64,000 nt of DNA, taken from positions 124,001-188,000 of the forward strand of contig NZ_JAMBNP010000008.1 in the NCBI RefSeq assembly GCF_023715145.1, written 5' to 3'. Under the pieces are notes generated by a model. The model searched no databases. It was not told the origin of the DNA and was given only the letters and a program-made list of their open reading frames with translations. The stretch's first letter is position 1, and each line of letters starts with the position of its first letter. The DNA comes from Paenibacillus glycanilyticus (GTDB lineage: Bacteria; Bacillota; Bacilli; Paenibacillales; Paenibacillaceae). This document shows positions 26,579 through 35,592 of this stretch, in pieces. The position numbers were made by a program, and so were the translations under genes.

Positions 26579-26597
26579 AGATAGTTTTGCATGTATT

Positions 26598-27938
26598 TTA
26601 TATTTTTTTAATATTCCTGACATAAACACGTACATATATGTAAGATATCATGACACAAGCGGCCGAGCCCCAAACCCATTGAAGGGACCAAGTCACCGCA
26701 CACCCAACGCAGGTCGCAAGCAAGATGGCTCCGGAAAGAGCATAGCCATTCAGACCTGAGCGGTTACGCAGCTTGTATAACGGATAGGCAGCGGATAAAA
26801 ACAAATGCGCGTAAAATACAACGCCCGCCGGTACCACCTCCTCCATAAATGGCACGGCAGCCAGCGGTATGGCGCACAGAAACACGCCCATTGCATAGAT
26901 CCGCCGGGTGCTTGATAAGAACCCGCATGAGCCATGCAGCGCATGAAGCATCCCGAGCAAGGACACGCCGGCTCCAATAGCGAACGACGAGAGCAGAAGC
27001 AGCAGGAGTAAGTAAAGTACCGGCAAAGCAAGCTCGCTTGGGATGACAGCCAACATGTCTGGCAGAGGTATCGGAGATGCACCGGAAGGCTGAGACAGGG
27101 AAAGCAGATACAGCAAAATAATAGAGCCCGCTAAGGGCAAAGCACACCAACATGCTGTAGCAAGCCGGAAGGTCATGCGGCTTCTTTCTTTTTTGATAAG
27201 CGAGTATTCGGGGTAGACTAACATTTGCAGCATGAGCCGTCCCGCGAACAGGCCGGCATAAGCCAGCGTACCGGCAAGAAGATACTTGGGATCTGCTTGC
27301 AAAAGATGCAGCTCTTGAAGCTGCAGCCATGTCGGATCAATGCCCTTAAGCAGGTATACCGATACGGGGATAAACGTCAAGGCGGCAAAGAAAAACACAA
27401 ACAGCCATAGACCGACCCGGTGAAACCCGTTGATGCCTCCCAGTCCCGCATACACCAATGTGAAGGCGAGAAGCAGCGCAATCGTAAGCAGCGGCGGAAT
27501 GCCAAACATGCTATTCAACAAATAGCCGGCAAACCATGTATTAAGCACCAGTCCTTCGCTGACTGCAGCCAGAAGAACAATAAGCATCGGAATATGGCTT
27601 TTACCGCGGAACAGCCTTCTCAAGTATTCCGTAACATTATCGCTGCTTGCGATCTCATTCCTTCTCATCTCCAGTCTGTTAACAACCGCTGCCATTACAA
27701 CAACTCCAGCTAAAGCAAGAACCGCTCCGCCTGCATAGTGGTACCGGTAGGTTACGGCTATCGGGATGAACAACGGCAGCCCGCTGACGAAGTGAATGAG
27801 AAGCAGGAAAATGCCGTGAGACAAGCGAAGCTCCCGATGAGGGAGAAAATAGTGAGAGACATGCCGATGCTCGCCAATCTCCTTCATATGTACAATGAGC
27901 AATACAATGGCTAGAAATAAAATGACATACCAATCCAT
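26598..27938 (-). CDS. Multi-pass membrane transporter, distant sodium:solute symporter-like
   Basis: 446 residues with about 12-13 hydrophobic segments. The layout, with an EYLRR cytoplasmic loop, VYAGLGGINGFHRVGLW after segment 5 and a Ser-rich SSFAIGAGVSLLG in a later helix, resembles sodium:solute symporters of LeuT fold, but the similarity is weak and the assignment is an inference. The ATG at 27938 overlaps the regulator stop as TAATG, with AGGGGCAGGG upstream, so translation is coupled to the two-component genes. Candidate roles: uptake of the amide or acid handled by the next operon, or a sensing partner of the kinase. Confidence 0.75.
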   Translation of the reverse strand: MDWYVILFLAIVLLIVHMKEIGEHRHVSHYFLPHRELRLSHGIFLLLIHFVSGLPLFIPIAVTYRYHYAGGAVLALAGVVVMAAVVNRLEMRRNEIASSDNVTEYLRRLFRGKSHIPMLIVLLAAVSEGLVLNTWFAGYLLNSMFGIPPLLTIALLLAFTLVYAGLGGINGFHRVGLWLFVFFFAALTFIPVSVYLLKGIDPTWLQLQELHLLQADPKYLLAGTLAYAGLFAGRLMLQMLVYPEYSLIKKERSRMTFRLATACWCALPLAGSIILLYLLSLSQPSGASPIPLPDMLAVIPSELALPVLYLLLLLLLSSFAIGAGVSLLGMLHALHGSCGFLSSTRRIYAMGVFLCAIPLAAVPFMEEVVPAGVVFYAHLFLSAAYPLYKLRNRSGLNGYALSGAILLATCVGCAVTWSLQWVWGSAACVMISYIYVRVYVRNIKKI

Positions 27939-28639
27939 TACTGACCCTGCCCCTTGAATTTGCTTGGCGTAACGCCTGTAATTTTTTTGAAGGCGTTGCT
28001 GAAGTGATTCTGGCTGGAGAAGCCCGCCCGCTCCGCTATGACCGTCATGCTCCAATCCGGGTGCTGCTCCAGCAGCTTCTTGGACTGGTTAATGCGGTAG
28101 GATAGAAGGTATTCCTGGAACGTTTCCCCGATCTCGTCTGAGAAGCAATGGCTCAAATAAGATGGATTAATCGGAATTTCCTTCGCAATATCGTTTAGAC
28201 TCAGCTTTTGGGAGTAGCTTTCCTGGATTCGCTTAAGCACATGCTGCACATGAGGCGAACGGCCCACCTTGTAATGATGCTTGCTGAGCCACTTTTCAAT
28301 CGTGTCGTACAGCTCGCTCTCCAGAAAGGGCTTTACCAAATAATCGAGAACCTCCAGTTGTATAGCCTTCTTCGCATAGTTGAAGTCTTGATGGGCCGAT
28401 ACGATCACGATATCCATATCCGGCTGCCGTTCCACCATACGCTCGGACAGCTTAAGTCCGTCTTCATTCGGCAGGAGGATGTCAACAAAGGCCAACTGGA
28501 TGGCATGCGAATCCAGCACCCGCATCGCTGTTACCGCATCTTCTCCGCAAAAGCATTGAAAATGAGGGTATTTCCGCCGAATTAAATATTCCATCTGTTC
28601 AAGCTCCAAGTATTCATCATCAACGATTAGAATGTTCAT
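27938..28639 (-). CDS. YesN-like response regulator (receiver plus AraC HTH)
   Basis: 233 residues: receiver (ILIVDDEY, phospho-acceptor Asp53 in FVDILLPNEDG, DYLVKPF) and an AraC DNA-binding domain (IAKEIPINPSYLSHCFSDE and IAERAGFSSQNHFSNAFKK). I chose the ATG at 28639 (GGGAG 9 bases before); the open frame extends to 28681. It overlaps the kinase gene by 20 bases and the permease gene by 1 base. Likely target: its own operon and the amidase operon downstream. Confidence 0.9.
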   Translation of the reverse strand: MNILIVDDEYLELEQMEYLIRRKYPHFQCFCGEDAVTAMRVLDSHAIQLAFVDILLPNEDGLKLSERMVERQPDMDIVIVSAHQDFNYAKKAIQLEVLDYLVKPFLESELYDTIEKWLSKHHYKVGRSPHVQHVLKRIQESYSQKLSLNDIAKEIPINPSYLSHCFSDEIGETFQEYLLSYRINQSKKLLEQHPDWSMTVIAERAGFSSQNHFSNAFKKITGVTPSKFKGQGQ

Positions 28640-29468
28640 TTCCTTCATCTCCCGGAACATAAGGCCATCTGGCCGTTGCAACTGTTTGATTCCAATTGTT
28701 CTTCCGCAAGGTCAGCGATGTCGGCAGGTCGAATACAAGCTCCAGCCGCTGACGGACGTTAGAGAGTCCAATACCGTCCCCTTGAGAATCACCGATTTCG
28801 CCGGTTCCATTATCCACCACGGATAATTCAACCCAATTCCCTTCTCGCTTCAAGCCAATAAAACAATATTTCTCGCCGACTCGTTGTTCCAATCCATGCT
28901 TGAAGGCATTTTCCACCAGCGTCTGCAGGGTATACGGAGGCACCTGACAGTAGAGCAGCTCGCTGTCAATATCATAGTCGATCTGCAATCTTGGTCCGAA
29001 ACGAAGCTGCTGAATCGCTAAGTAGTTGTTCGTATGCTCCAGTTCCGATTGGAAGGAGACGAGATGCTTCTGTTCGTTGTCCCGGTAACGGTAGCGGAGA
29101 AAGAGAGAGAACCGCTCCAAGCCAGCGGTTAAATCCCGGTGCCGATTCAGTCGACTGAGCGACAGGAGCGCATTAAGCGTGTTAAATAAGAAATGGGGTT
29201 GAATTTGTTCGTTTAATTGATTGTATTTGCTGACATGAAGCTCTTTTTCAAGCCGTATCCTTACATTCTCCAGTTCCAATATATCCAGCTCGTGATCGAG
29301 CAAACGGAGCATCAGCAGAATAGCTACGCTTATGATCGGGGCTAGTACGCCTAGAAAAACGATGACAACAAACACCTGACTTACCTTCCTCCCTCCATCG
29401 AAGAGTAACGATTTGGGGCCGATTATCGGATTACAAGCTCCTATCAGCAGTATAATCAATAGAAGCAT
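28620..29468 (-). CDS. Compact sensor histidine kinase of LytS/YesM type
   Basis: 282 residues. Two N-terminal membrane segments (about 1-12 and 30-56) with only a short loop between them, a coiled linker, a His_kinase domain with QIQPHFLFNT, and a HATPase domain (LQTLVENAFKHG, DGIGLSNVRQR). There is no extracellular sensor domain, so the signal is probably sensed in the membrane or passed on by another protein. No clear ribosome site precedes the ATG at 29468, and the true start may be upstream or at another codon. Confidence 0.85.
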   Translation of the reverse strand: MLLLIILLIGACNPIIGPKSLLFDGGRKVSQVFVVIVFLGVLAPIISVAILLMLRLLDHELDILELENVRIRLEKELHVSKYNQLNEQIQPHFLFNTLNALLSLSRLNRHRDLTAGLERFSLFLRYRYRDNEQKHLVSFQSELEHTNNYLAIQQLRFGPRLQIDYDIDSELLYCQVPPYTLQTLVENAFKHGLEQRVGEKYCFIGLKREGNWVELSVVDNGTGEIGDSQGDGIGLSNVRQRLELVFDLPTSLTLRKNNWNQTVATARWPYVPGDEGNEHSNR

Positions 29469-29514
29469 ACTTGATAAGTTATTTCACAGCTAAGAGATAT
29501 GAGAAACATACAAA

Positions 29515-29548
29515 TAAAAAAGAGCCGCACAAACTTCTGTGGGCTCTT
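29515..29548 (-). terminator. Rho-independent terminator after the permease relic
   Basis: Stem AAGAGCC/GGCTCTT (29520-29526 with 29542-29548), with further pairing of CACA with TGTG inside, followed on the minus strand by TTTTATT. It lies 13 bases past the stop of the decayed permease and thus still marks the end of the lost operon. Confidence 0.7.
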
Positions 29549-29560
29549 ATCTCCCTATAC

Positions 29561-29841
29561 TTAACCTACGATACCGCTTCGCTCCATGCTTTCGACGAAA
29601 TGCCTTTGCACGAATAAGTACATAATAATGAGCGGAAGAATCGCCAGAAGGACACTCCCACCGTCGAGTCATACATATCTACCGGCATCAGCAGCGTCAC
29701 AATCCAGAGCACAAGAGAGATCATCACAAAGTATATCCAGCCCATCGCGGAGCTAAGCCCGAAATCAAAGGCTCTAAAGGCTGTCTCGTGAATTTGTCTG
29801 CTCGTCTGGCTCGTTGTCAGGTTGTCGACCATGGAATACAT
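29561..29841 (-). pseudogene. Fused remnants of two sugar ABC permease genes
   Basis: The 5' part (SRQIHETAFRAFDFGLSSAM, then GWIYFVMISLVLWIVTLLM) matches the last third of a MalF/LplB-type permease. Near 29650-29665 the frame shifts, and the 3' part reads VLLAILPLIIMYLFVQRHFV then ESMERSGIVG and stop at 29561, which is the C-terminal end of an AraQ-type permease. So the end of one permease gene has been joined to the end of its partner by deletion, with loss of frame. The rest of the 505-base gap (29469-29973) shows only the terminator and a short RBS-ATG without an ORF near 29920. Confidence 0.7.
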
Positions 29842-29973
29842 GAACCCGGATCCGGGTATACCTCGATCCCCTGACTGGATGCACCATTTAAAAATTATGA
29901 TACAGCTTCATGAGCTCCCTCCTCTAGCGATAACCACACGCGGTCCGGCTGCATTACTCTATCCCTCTTCGGC

Positions 29974-30819
29974 CTATCTGTAAAATAAAAGCCGGTTGGC
30001 ATAGGCATTGCGGTAATCCGTTGGAGTTAATCCCGTAATTCTCTTAAAGCTATGCATGAACGGATGGCTGTCCTGGTAGCCAAGCTGTTGAGAAATTTCT
30101 TTGATACTTAAATTGGTATCCGCCAAAAGCGATTTAGCGGCATCCATCTTTTCTTGAAGTAAGTATTGTTTCAGAGGCATTCCCGAAATCTCAGAAAACA
30201 AGAAGGACAAGTACTTGGCATTATAACCAAAATGCTCTGCCAATTGGCTGACCTTCAAATTCTCCTTCCGATTCCATTTGATATAATCGACAATGTCATT
30301 GAAAAGCTGCTGCTGCTTTAATTTTTTGCCCGTTTGGTTCTGCACGAAATAGAGCTGATTGTATAGTTCGCACAATATTCCCGTGGTCAAATAATTATTC
30401 AGCGTCTGCTCCCGGTAGCTGCGGACGGAATCCTGAAGCTGCTTGAGCAATACGATCAATTTATCCGGACTTCGGAGTGTCCCTTTCTCCGGAATCCATA
30501 CTTTTCCCGGCTCATAGCCCGGATCATGTTCTTCGATCAGGTAACCACCCTGAACGGAAAAATGGAGCCAATAAAAGCTGCAGTCCGACTCCCGGTAACC
30601 GGCTTGCTCAGCTCCCGGCGGCATAAGCAGGAAATCCCCCTCGTTCAGGACATGACGCTCGTTGCCTTTGGCTATATATAACGTTCCTCTGGTTTGGATA
30701 AACAGTTCAAACTCGTACAGCATGCGGTGCATATGCATCCACTCCGGAGACGGCGCGACAAATTTCCCGGTCATTACCAGGGATACCGGCCGATCTACGC
30801 GGAAGCTGAAGCTGGTCAT
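29974..30819 (-). CDS. AraC family transcriptional regulator
   Basis: 281 residues: an N-terminal AraC cupin (FELFIQTRGTLYIAKGNERH, LMPPGAEQAGYRESDCSFYW) and a C-terminal HTH pair (LAEHFGYNAKYLSFLFSEI and ISQQLGYQDSHPFMHSFKR). AAAGGATGG precedes the ATG. It is divergent from the GH127 gene and the most likely regulator of it; the 171-base gap between them would hold both promoters. Confidence 0.9.
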   Translation of the reverse strand: MTSFSFRVDRPVSLVMTGKFVAPSPEWMHMHRMLYEFELFIQTRGTLYIAKGNERHVLNEGDFLLMPPGAEQAGYRESDCSFYWLHFSVQGGYLIEEHDPGYEPGKVWIPEKGTLRSPDKLIVLLKQLQDSVRSYREQTLNNYLTTGILCELYNQLYFVQNQTGKKLKQQQLFNDIVDYIKWNRKENLKVSQLAEHFGYNAKYLSFLFSEISGMPLKQYLLQEKMDAAKSLLADTNLSIKEISQQLGYQDSHPFMHSFKRITGLTPTDYRNAYANRLLFYR

Positions 30820-30990
30820 GAGCCGCCATCCTTTCTGCCCTTTTTACACCTCATTGTAGAACAAATCAAACAAAGCGGCTAGGCCCATTCAAATAAACTT
30901 CCTTTTTGACACATAATCAAACCTTACGCCATTTACCGGACATGCCAGCTAGTAATAAGCTTTTATCATATTCGCGAGAGGATGATGTTC

Positions 30991-33264
30991 ATGAAGGCTG
31001 TAACAAGCAATACGATTTTGAACCATTTTGGGTTGGACCGGGTGACATTGTACAGTGAATACCAAACGAACGCCTTTCAGAAAGAATTGGACTATTTGCG
31101 CAGTTATGACGTGGACCGGCTGCTTGCCGGATTCAGGGAGACAAGCGGTCTTAAGCCAAAAGCAGACAAGTATCCCGGCTGGGAGAATACCGAAATCCGC
31201 GGCCATACGTTAGGACATTATTTAACGGCCGTATCCCAAGCCTATGCTCAAACGCAGGATTTCGGGCTGCTCGAGAAGCTGAAATATATGGTTGCAGAGC
31301 TGGCTGAAGCCCAGCAGGACAGCGGTTATTTATCCGCTTTTCCCGAGACTTTGTTTGACAATGTAGAGAATCGGAAGCCCGCGTGGGTTCCTTGGTACAC
31401 CATGCACAAAATCATTGCCGGACTAATTGCCATCTATCAGGCAACCAAGCTGCAGCAGGCTTATGAGGTTGTGAGCCGCCTTGGCGACTGGGTTGCGGAA
31501 CGTTCCTGTTCCTGGTCGGAGGAACTTCAAGCGACCGTTCTTGCGGTAGAATACGGCGGCATGAACGACTGCATGTATGATTTGTACAAGCTCTCCGGCA
31601 ACAGCCGTCATCTGGAAGCCGCTCACAAGTTCGATGAGATCCGTTTATTCGAAGCGCTTCGGGAAGGAAGGGATGTCCTTAGAGGCAAGCATGCCAATAC
31701 CATGATTCCGAAGTTTATCGGTGCCTTGAACCGTTATTTAACGCTAGGCGAAAGCCAGCGATGCTACCTGGAAGCGGCGGTTAACTTCTGGGATACGGTC
31801 GTCTATCATCACAGCTATCTCACCGGCGGCAACAGCGAGTGCGAGCATTTCGGAGAGCCGGATATGCTGGACGGCAAACGCTCGGACGTAACCTGCGAAA
31901 CCTGTAACAGCTACAATATGCTGAAGCTGACCAAAGAACTGTTCAAGCTCACGCAAAACAGCAAATACGCCGATTTTTACGAGAGGACGTATATAAATGC
32001 CATCCTTTCCTCGCAAAATCCGGAAACCGGCATGACGATGTATTTCCAGCCGATGGCCACGGGCTACTTTAAAATTTACAGCTCGCCCTTTGAACACTTT
32101 TGGTGCTGTACGGGTACGGGAATGGAGAGCTTTACCAAGCTGAATGACAGCATCTACTTCCATTTGGACCATAATCTTTATATTAATCAATTCTACAGCA
32201 GCAGGCTGGATTGGTCGGAGCAGCAAACCGTTGTTACGCAGACGACTTCGCTGCCGCATAGCGACCTTGTTCATGTTACGATAGGCACGGATAGTCCCAA
32301 ACGGCTTGCTATTCATATTCGTATCCCTTATTGGGCCGCTGGAGAGGTCGACATCATGCTTAACGGAGAAGCGGTTATTGCTTCTGTTCAGCAGCAGTAT
32401 GTTGTTCTTGACCGGATCTGGCAGGATGGGGATACCATTGAAGCTCGGATTCCAATGAAGGTGTCTTTCTCATCTCTGCCGGATGCTCCTCATGTCATTG
32501 GCCTGCAATATGGTCCCGTCGTTCTCAGCGCCGCGCTAGGCAAGGAAGATATGGTTGAATCAAGAACCGGGGTCATCGTTAACATCGCGACAAGAAGGAT
32601 GGCTGTTAAGGATTATGTCGTGCCTCAAGGGATGAGCGTCAAAGAATGGTTTAGCCGCTTTGATAAGCATGTCGTCCGCGATGGGAATGAACTGGCTTTT
32701 ACTTTAAAAAATACCGATATGGATGAACAGTTGATCTTTACTCCCCATTATCTGCAGCACCATGAAAGATACGGCATTTATTGGAGCTTCCTGGATGATG
32801 AATCCGAAGAGCTACGGCAGCATAAGGAAGCCGTGATCCGGGAACGCGAGTTAAGAGAAGCTACGATTGATTCTGTGCAGGTTGGTAATGATCAATATGA
32901 ATTGGAGCATCAAATCGAGGGCGAGCGCACGCATGGCGGTACGTGGGAAGGATTAAACGGCAGAATGGCGGAAAACGGCGGATGGTTCAGCTATTTAATG
33001 AAAATTGAGCAGGATGCAGCGTTATCTGTTACCTTTAACCGTATGCATACGGACAGAAGCTTTGGCATTTATATCGACGATACGCTTCTGGCAACCGAGA
33101 CCTTCCCAGACGCCTGGAAGCGAAGTTTCTATGAAAAGACGTTTGAGCTTCCCCATGCTTTAACAGCAGGCAAAACATCCGTAACCGTTAAGTTCATGCC
33201 AATCGGGAAGATAAACGGCATTTATGGCGTTCTAAGGACGATCAAGCATACGAGAGATAAATAG
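30991..33264 (+). CDS. GH127 beta-L-arabinofuranosidase
   Basis: 757 residues, DUF1680/HypBA1-like. GH127 removes beta-L-arabinofuranose using a zinc-bound cysteine nucleophile. Seen: NTEIRGHTLGHYLTAVS, VPWYTMHKIIAGL, TCETCNSYNMLKL with Glu303 and Cys305, and FWCCTGTGMESF with Cys372 and Cys373; these match the Glu and three Cys of the HypBA1 zinc site. No signal peptide, so it acts inside the cell. ATG codons lie at 30982, 30985 and 30991; GAGAGG directly before the first favours 30991 (9-base spacing). A terminator follows. Confidence 0.93.
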   Translation: MKAVTSNTILNHFGLDRVTLYSEYQTNAFQKELDYLRSYDVDRLLAGFRETSGLKPKADKYPGWENTEIRGHTLGHYLTAVSQAYAQTQDFGLLEKLKYMVAELAEAQQDSGYLSAFPETLFDNVENRKPAWVPWYTMHKIIAGLIAIYQATKLQQAYEVVSRLGDWVAERSCSWSEELQATVLAVEYGGMNDCMYDLYKLSGNSRHLEAAHKFDEIRLFEALREGRDVLRGKHANTMIPKFIGALNRYLTLGESQRCYLEAAVNFWDTVVYHHSYLTGGNSECEHFGEPDMLDGKRSDVTCETCNSYNMLKLTKELFKLTQNSKYADFYERTYINAILSSQNPETGMTMYFQPMATGYFKIYSSPFEHFWCCTGTGMESFTKLNDSIYFHLDHNLYINQFYSSRLDWSEQQTVVTQTTSLPHSDLVHVTIGTDSPKRLAIHIRIPYWAAGEVDIMLNGEAVIASVQQQYVVLDRIWQDGDTIEARIPMKVSFSSLPDAPHVIGLQYGPVVLSAALGKEDMVESRTGVIVNIATRRMAVKDYVVPQGMSVKEWFSRFDKHVVRDGNELAFTLKNTDMDEQLIFTPHYLQHHERYGIYWSFLDDESEELRQHKEAVIRERELREATIDSVQVGNDQYELEHQIEGERTHGGTWEGLNGRMAENGGWFSYLMKIEQDAALSVTFNRMHTDRSFGIYIDDTLLATETFPDAWKRSFYEKTFELPHALTAGKTSVTVKFMPIGKINGIYGVLRTIKHTRDK

Positions 33265-33279
33265 TAAGGAAAGAAATAA

Positions 33280-33308
33280 GAGCGTCTCGGCATTGGACGC
33301 TCCTTTTC
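33280..33308 (+). terminator. Rho-independent terminator after GH127
   Basis: Stem GAGCGTC/GACGCTC (33280-33286 with 33296-33302) followed by CTTTTCT on the plus strand. It lies 15 bases after the GH127 stop, between convergent genes. Confidence 0.7.
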
Positions 33309-33322
33309 TACCTGACATAGGA

Positions 33323-33769
33323 TTAGTCAATTTTGATGGCTTGAGCACCGATGCCAATCTTCTTAATTAACGCAATTGCCTGCTCTTTCTCTTCTACGGA
33401 AAGACCTTGCATCAGCGATTCGATGACTTGCGCATGCGACGGAAATATATTCCGCAATAACTCTGCGCCTTCATCCGTCATTTCAGCGTAAGTTACCCTG
33501 CGGTCCTCCGGGCATGCAACACGTCTCAAATAACCCTTCTTTTCCAGCTTATCAATCGTGTAGGTCATGCCGCCGCTTGTGACTAGTATTTTTTCTCCGA
33601 TACGTTGAATGGAATACTTGCCTTTATGATACAGCAGCTCTAGCACTGTAAATTCCGTTTCAGACAAACCGTGCTTCTTCATATCTTTAACTGCACGTTC
33701 CATCGTCACTTTATATGCTTTGGATAAGACAACAAAAAGCTTCAAAGATAAATCCTGATTAGAATTCAT
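33323..33769 (-). CDS. mhqR: MarR family repressor, MhqR-like
   Basis: 148 residues of winged-helix MarR type. LKLFVVLSKAYK, EFTVLELLYHKG, GEKILVTSGGMTYTIDKLEKK and CPEDRRVTYAEMTDEG align well with what I recall of Bacillus MhqR, which represses quinone- and catechol-responsive genes. I chose the ATG at 33769; the frame is open to a TTG at 33796, and the only clear site (GAGGTG) is 12 bases before the ATG, so the start is uncertain. The adjacent WrbA-like and dioxygenase genes are the typical kind of MhqR targets. Confidence 0.85.
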   Translation of the reverse strand: MNSNQDLSLKLFVVLSKAYKVTMERAVKDMKKHGLSETEFTVLELLYHKGKYSIQRIGEKILVTSGGMTYTIDKLEKKGYLRRVACPEDRRVTYAEMTDEGAELLRNIFPSHAQVIESLMQGLSVEEKEQAIALIKKIGIGAQAIKID

Positions 33770-33860
33770 AGAATAGGGTTTCACCTCAATGTTCAAACCA
33801 AATCTCTTTTGCTAACGTAAATATACACCGCGCAAGATTACAGAAGCAACCTTAGTCTAA

Positions 33861-33900
33861 CGAAAAGAGCCTTCTACACGTCTAGGTGTATAAGGCTCTT
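33861..33900 (-). terminator. Rho-independent terminator after the WrbA-like gene
   Basis: Stem AAGAGCCTT/AAGGCTCTT (33865-33873 with 33892-33900), with TACAC/GTGTA pairing inside, then TTCGTT on the minus strand. It lies 16 bases past the stop and separates the pair from the MarR gene. Confidence 0.75.
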
Positions 33901-33916
33901 CGTTCTTAGAATCTGA

Positions 33917-34576
33917 TTATTGCTGACCTGCTTTGATCCATTCCGCAACAGATACCGTGCGCTTCGCTTGATGCTTCACGGCGTTTTGAACATCTTCAAC
34001 CATTTTTCCGTCTTGAACCGTGACGCTTGTGCCGTATGGATTTCCGCCGGCCGCAAATAGGGAAGAATCGGTATAACCCGGTGCAACCACAATCGCGCCC
34101 CAGTGATACATAATCGTGTAAATGCCAAGTGCCGTTTGCTCTTGACCGCCATGCGCATTTTGTGCCGAAGTCATTGCGCTAACCGCTTTATTTGCGAGCT
34201 TGCCGGTGAACCAGAGTCCGCCAGTTTGATCCAGGAATTGTTTTAACGGTCCTGGCATGCTGCCAAATCGGGTAGGTACGCTAAAGATAATCGCATCTGC
34301 CCACTCCAAATCGTCTAGCGTAGCGTTAGGAACATTTTTCGTCTCCTCGACATGAGCTTTCCACGCCGGATTGGACTCAATCGCATCCGCCGGAGCGAGC
34401 TCAGGCACTTTTAGGATTCTTACTTCCGCGCCCTTTTCTCTTGCCCCTTCAGCTGCCCATTGTGCCATTTTGTAGTTTGTTCCCGTCATGCTGTAGTAGA
34501 TAACCGCCAATTTAACGTTTTCCATTTCTTTTCTCTCCTCTTTTTCAGTTCCTAAAATTTTTTGCCAAAAACCCAT
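33917..34576 (-). CDS. wrbA: WrbA-like NAD(P)H:quinone oxidoreductase (flavodoxin fold), copy 1
   Basis: 219 residues. The flavodoxin phosphate-binding loop (YYSMTGTNYKMA), PTRFGSMPGPLKQFLDQTGG and GNPYGTSVT are typical of WrbA two-electron quinone reductases that bind FMN. There are two start and ribosome-site pairs: ATG at 34576 with AGGAG 11 bases before, and ATG at 34525 with GAGGAG 9 bases before. The longer form adds 17 residues (MGFWQKILG...). It follows the dioxygenase by 68 bases and likely belongs to the same MhqR-type response. A paralog lies at 42714. Confidence 0.9.
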   Translation of the reverse strand: MGFWQKILGTEKEERKEMENVKLAVIYYSMTGTNYKMAQWAAEGAREKGAEVRILKVPELAPADAIESNPAWKAHVEETKNVPNATLDDLEWADAIIFSVPTRFGSMPGPLKQFLDQTGGLWFTGKLANKAVSAMTSAQNAHGGQEQTALGIYTIMYHWGAIVVAPGYTDSSLFAAGGNPYGTSVTVQDGKMVEDVQNAVKHQAKRTVSVAEWIKAGQQ

Positions 34577-34644
34577 TTATCATGCAACTCCTATCCATTC
34601 AATGCCGGGATGGCATTTAAATGTTTTGTATTTTAATTATTGCC

Positions 34645-35592
34645 TCATTTCTTACTCTTGAGCTCTCTTACTTCGATAGGCAAAAGATTCGCCTCGATGG
34701 TTGCGCGGTGAGGCTCGTACCACGAAGGAAGCATTAGTGTCTGACCCAGCTCCTCCTGCGTTTCGTCATTCGCGAATCCCGGCGGATCTGTAGCAATTTC
34801 AAACAAAATGCCGCCGTTCTCGCGGAAGTAAATCGCATTAAAATATTGGCGATCAATGATTGGAGTAGGACGCAAACCGTTGTTAGCAGCCATATGCTGC
34901 CATTCCTGATGCTCTACAAAGTCTTTGGCACGCCATGCAATATGATGAACGGTGCCTGCGCCGCCCGCACCCCACGGAATATTATGCAAAGGGACATCAA
35001 TAATGTTGCCGATCGAACCAAAAGCCTGAAACCGTGCGTACTTTCCGTCTTCTCCGACTTTTTCTAACCCAAGGACATTAGTCAGCACATTCATGGTTTC
35101 CTTAGCATTCGTGCTTAATAAAATCGCTCCGCCGAATCCTTTAATGGCTTTATCTGCCGGAACACCTCCGAAAGACCACTCACTCAGGGCACCTTCCTCG
35201 CGCTCGACAATCTCAAGTCTCAATCCATCATTATCGGAAAATTGTAAATACTCTTCCGAAAACCGGGAAGTCTTCACAAACGAAATATCGAATTGAGCTA
35301 ATCTTTCCTCCCAAAAGCTCAAAGAACCTGTCGGCACGACATAGGTGGTCGTACCAACCTGTCCGCCGCCGATTTCGCCTCTTTGCGCACCGCGTGAAGG
35401 GAAGAACGTAATGATCGTACCCGGATTGCCCGCTTTATCACCGAAATACAAGTGATAGACATCAGGCGCATCGAAGTTAATGGTTTTCTTTACAAGCCTC
35501 AAACCAAGTACGCCTGCATAAAAATCAACATTCCTCTGCGGGTCGCCTGCAAAAGCTGTAATATGGTGAATTCCAGCGGTTTGCAAAGTCAT
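34645..35592 (-). CDS. Ring-cleaving dioxygenase, MhqO/MhqA family (glyoxalase fold)
   Basis: 315 residues with two glyoxalase/bleomycin-resistance halves. Seen: GIHHITAFAGDPQRNVDFY with a metal-ligand His at the N terminus, GTVHHIAWRAKD at the start of the second half, and YFRENGGILFEIATDPPGF with the C-terminal Glu ligand. The family is linked to resistance to methylhydroquinone and catechols in Bacillus. GAGGGGG precedes the ATG. Its promoter region holds ATCT/AGAT dyads suited to MhqR. Confidence 0.9.
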   Translation of the reverse strand: MTLQTAGIHHITAFAGDPQRNVDFYAGVLGLRLVKKTINFDAPDVYHLYFGDKAGNPGTIITFFPSRGAQRGEIGGGQVGTTTYVVPTGSLSFWEERLAQFDISFVKTSRFSEEYLQFSDNDGLRLEIVEREEGALSEWSFGGVPADKAIKGFGGAILLSTNAKETMNVLTNVLGLEKVGEDGKYARFQAFGSIGNIIDVPLHNIPWGAGGAGTVHHIAWRAKDFVEHQEWQHMAANNGLRPTPIIDRQYFNAIYFRENGGILFEIATDPPGFANDETQEELGQTLMLPSWYEPHRATIEANLLPIEVRELKSKK

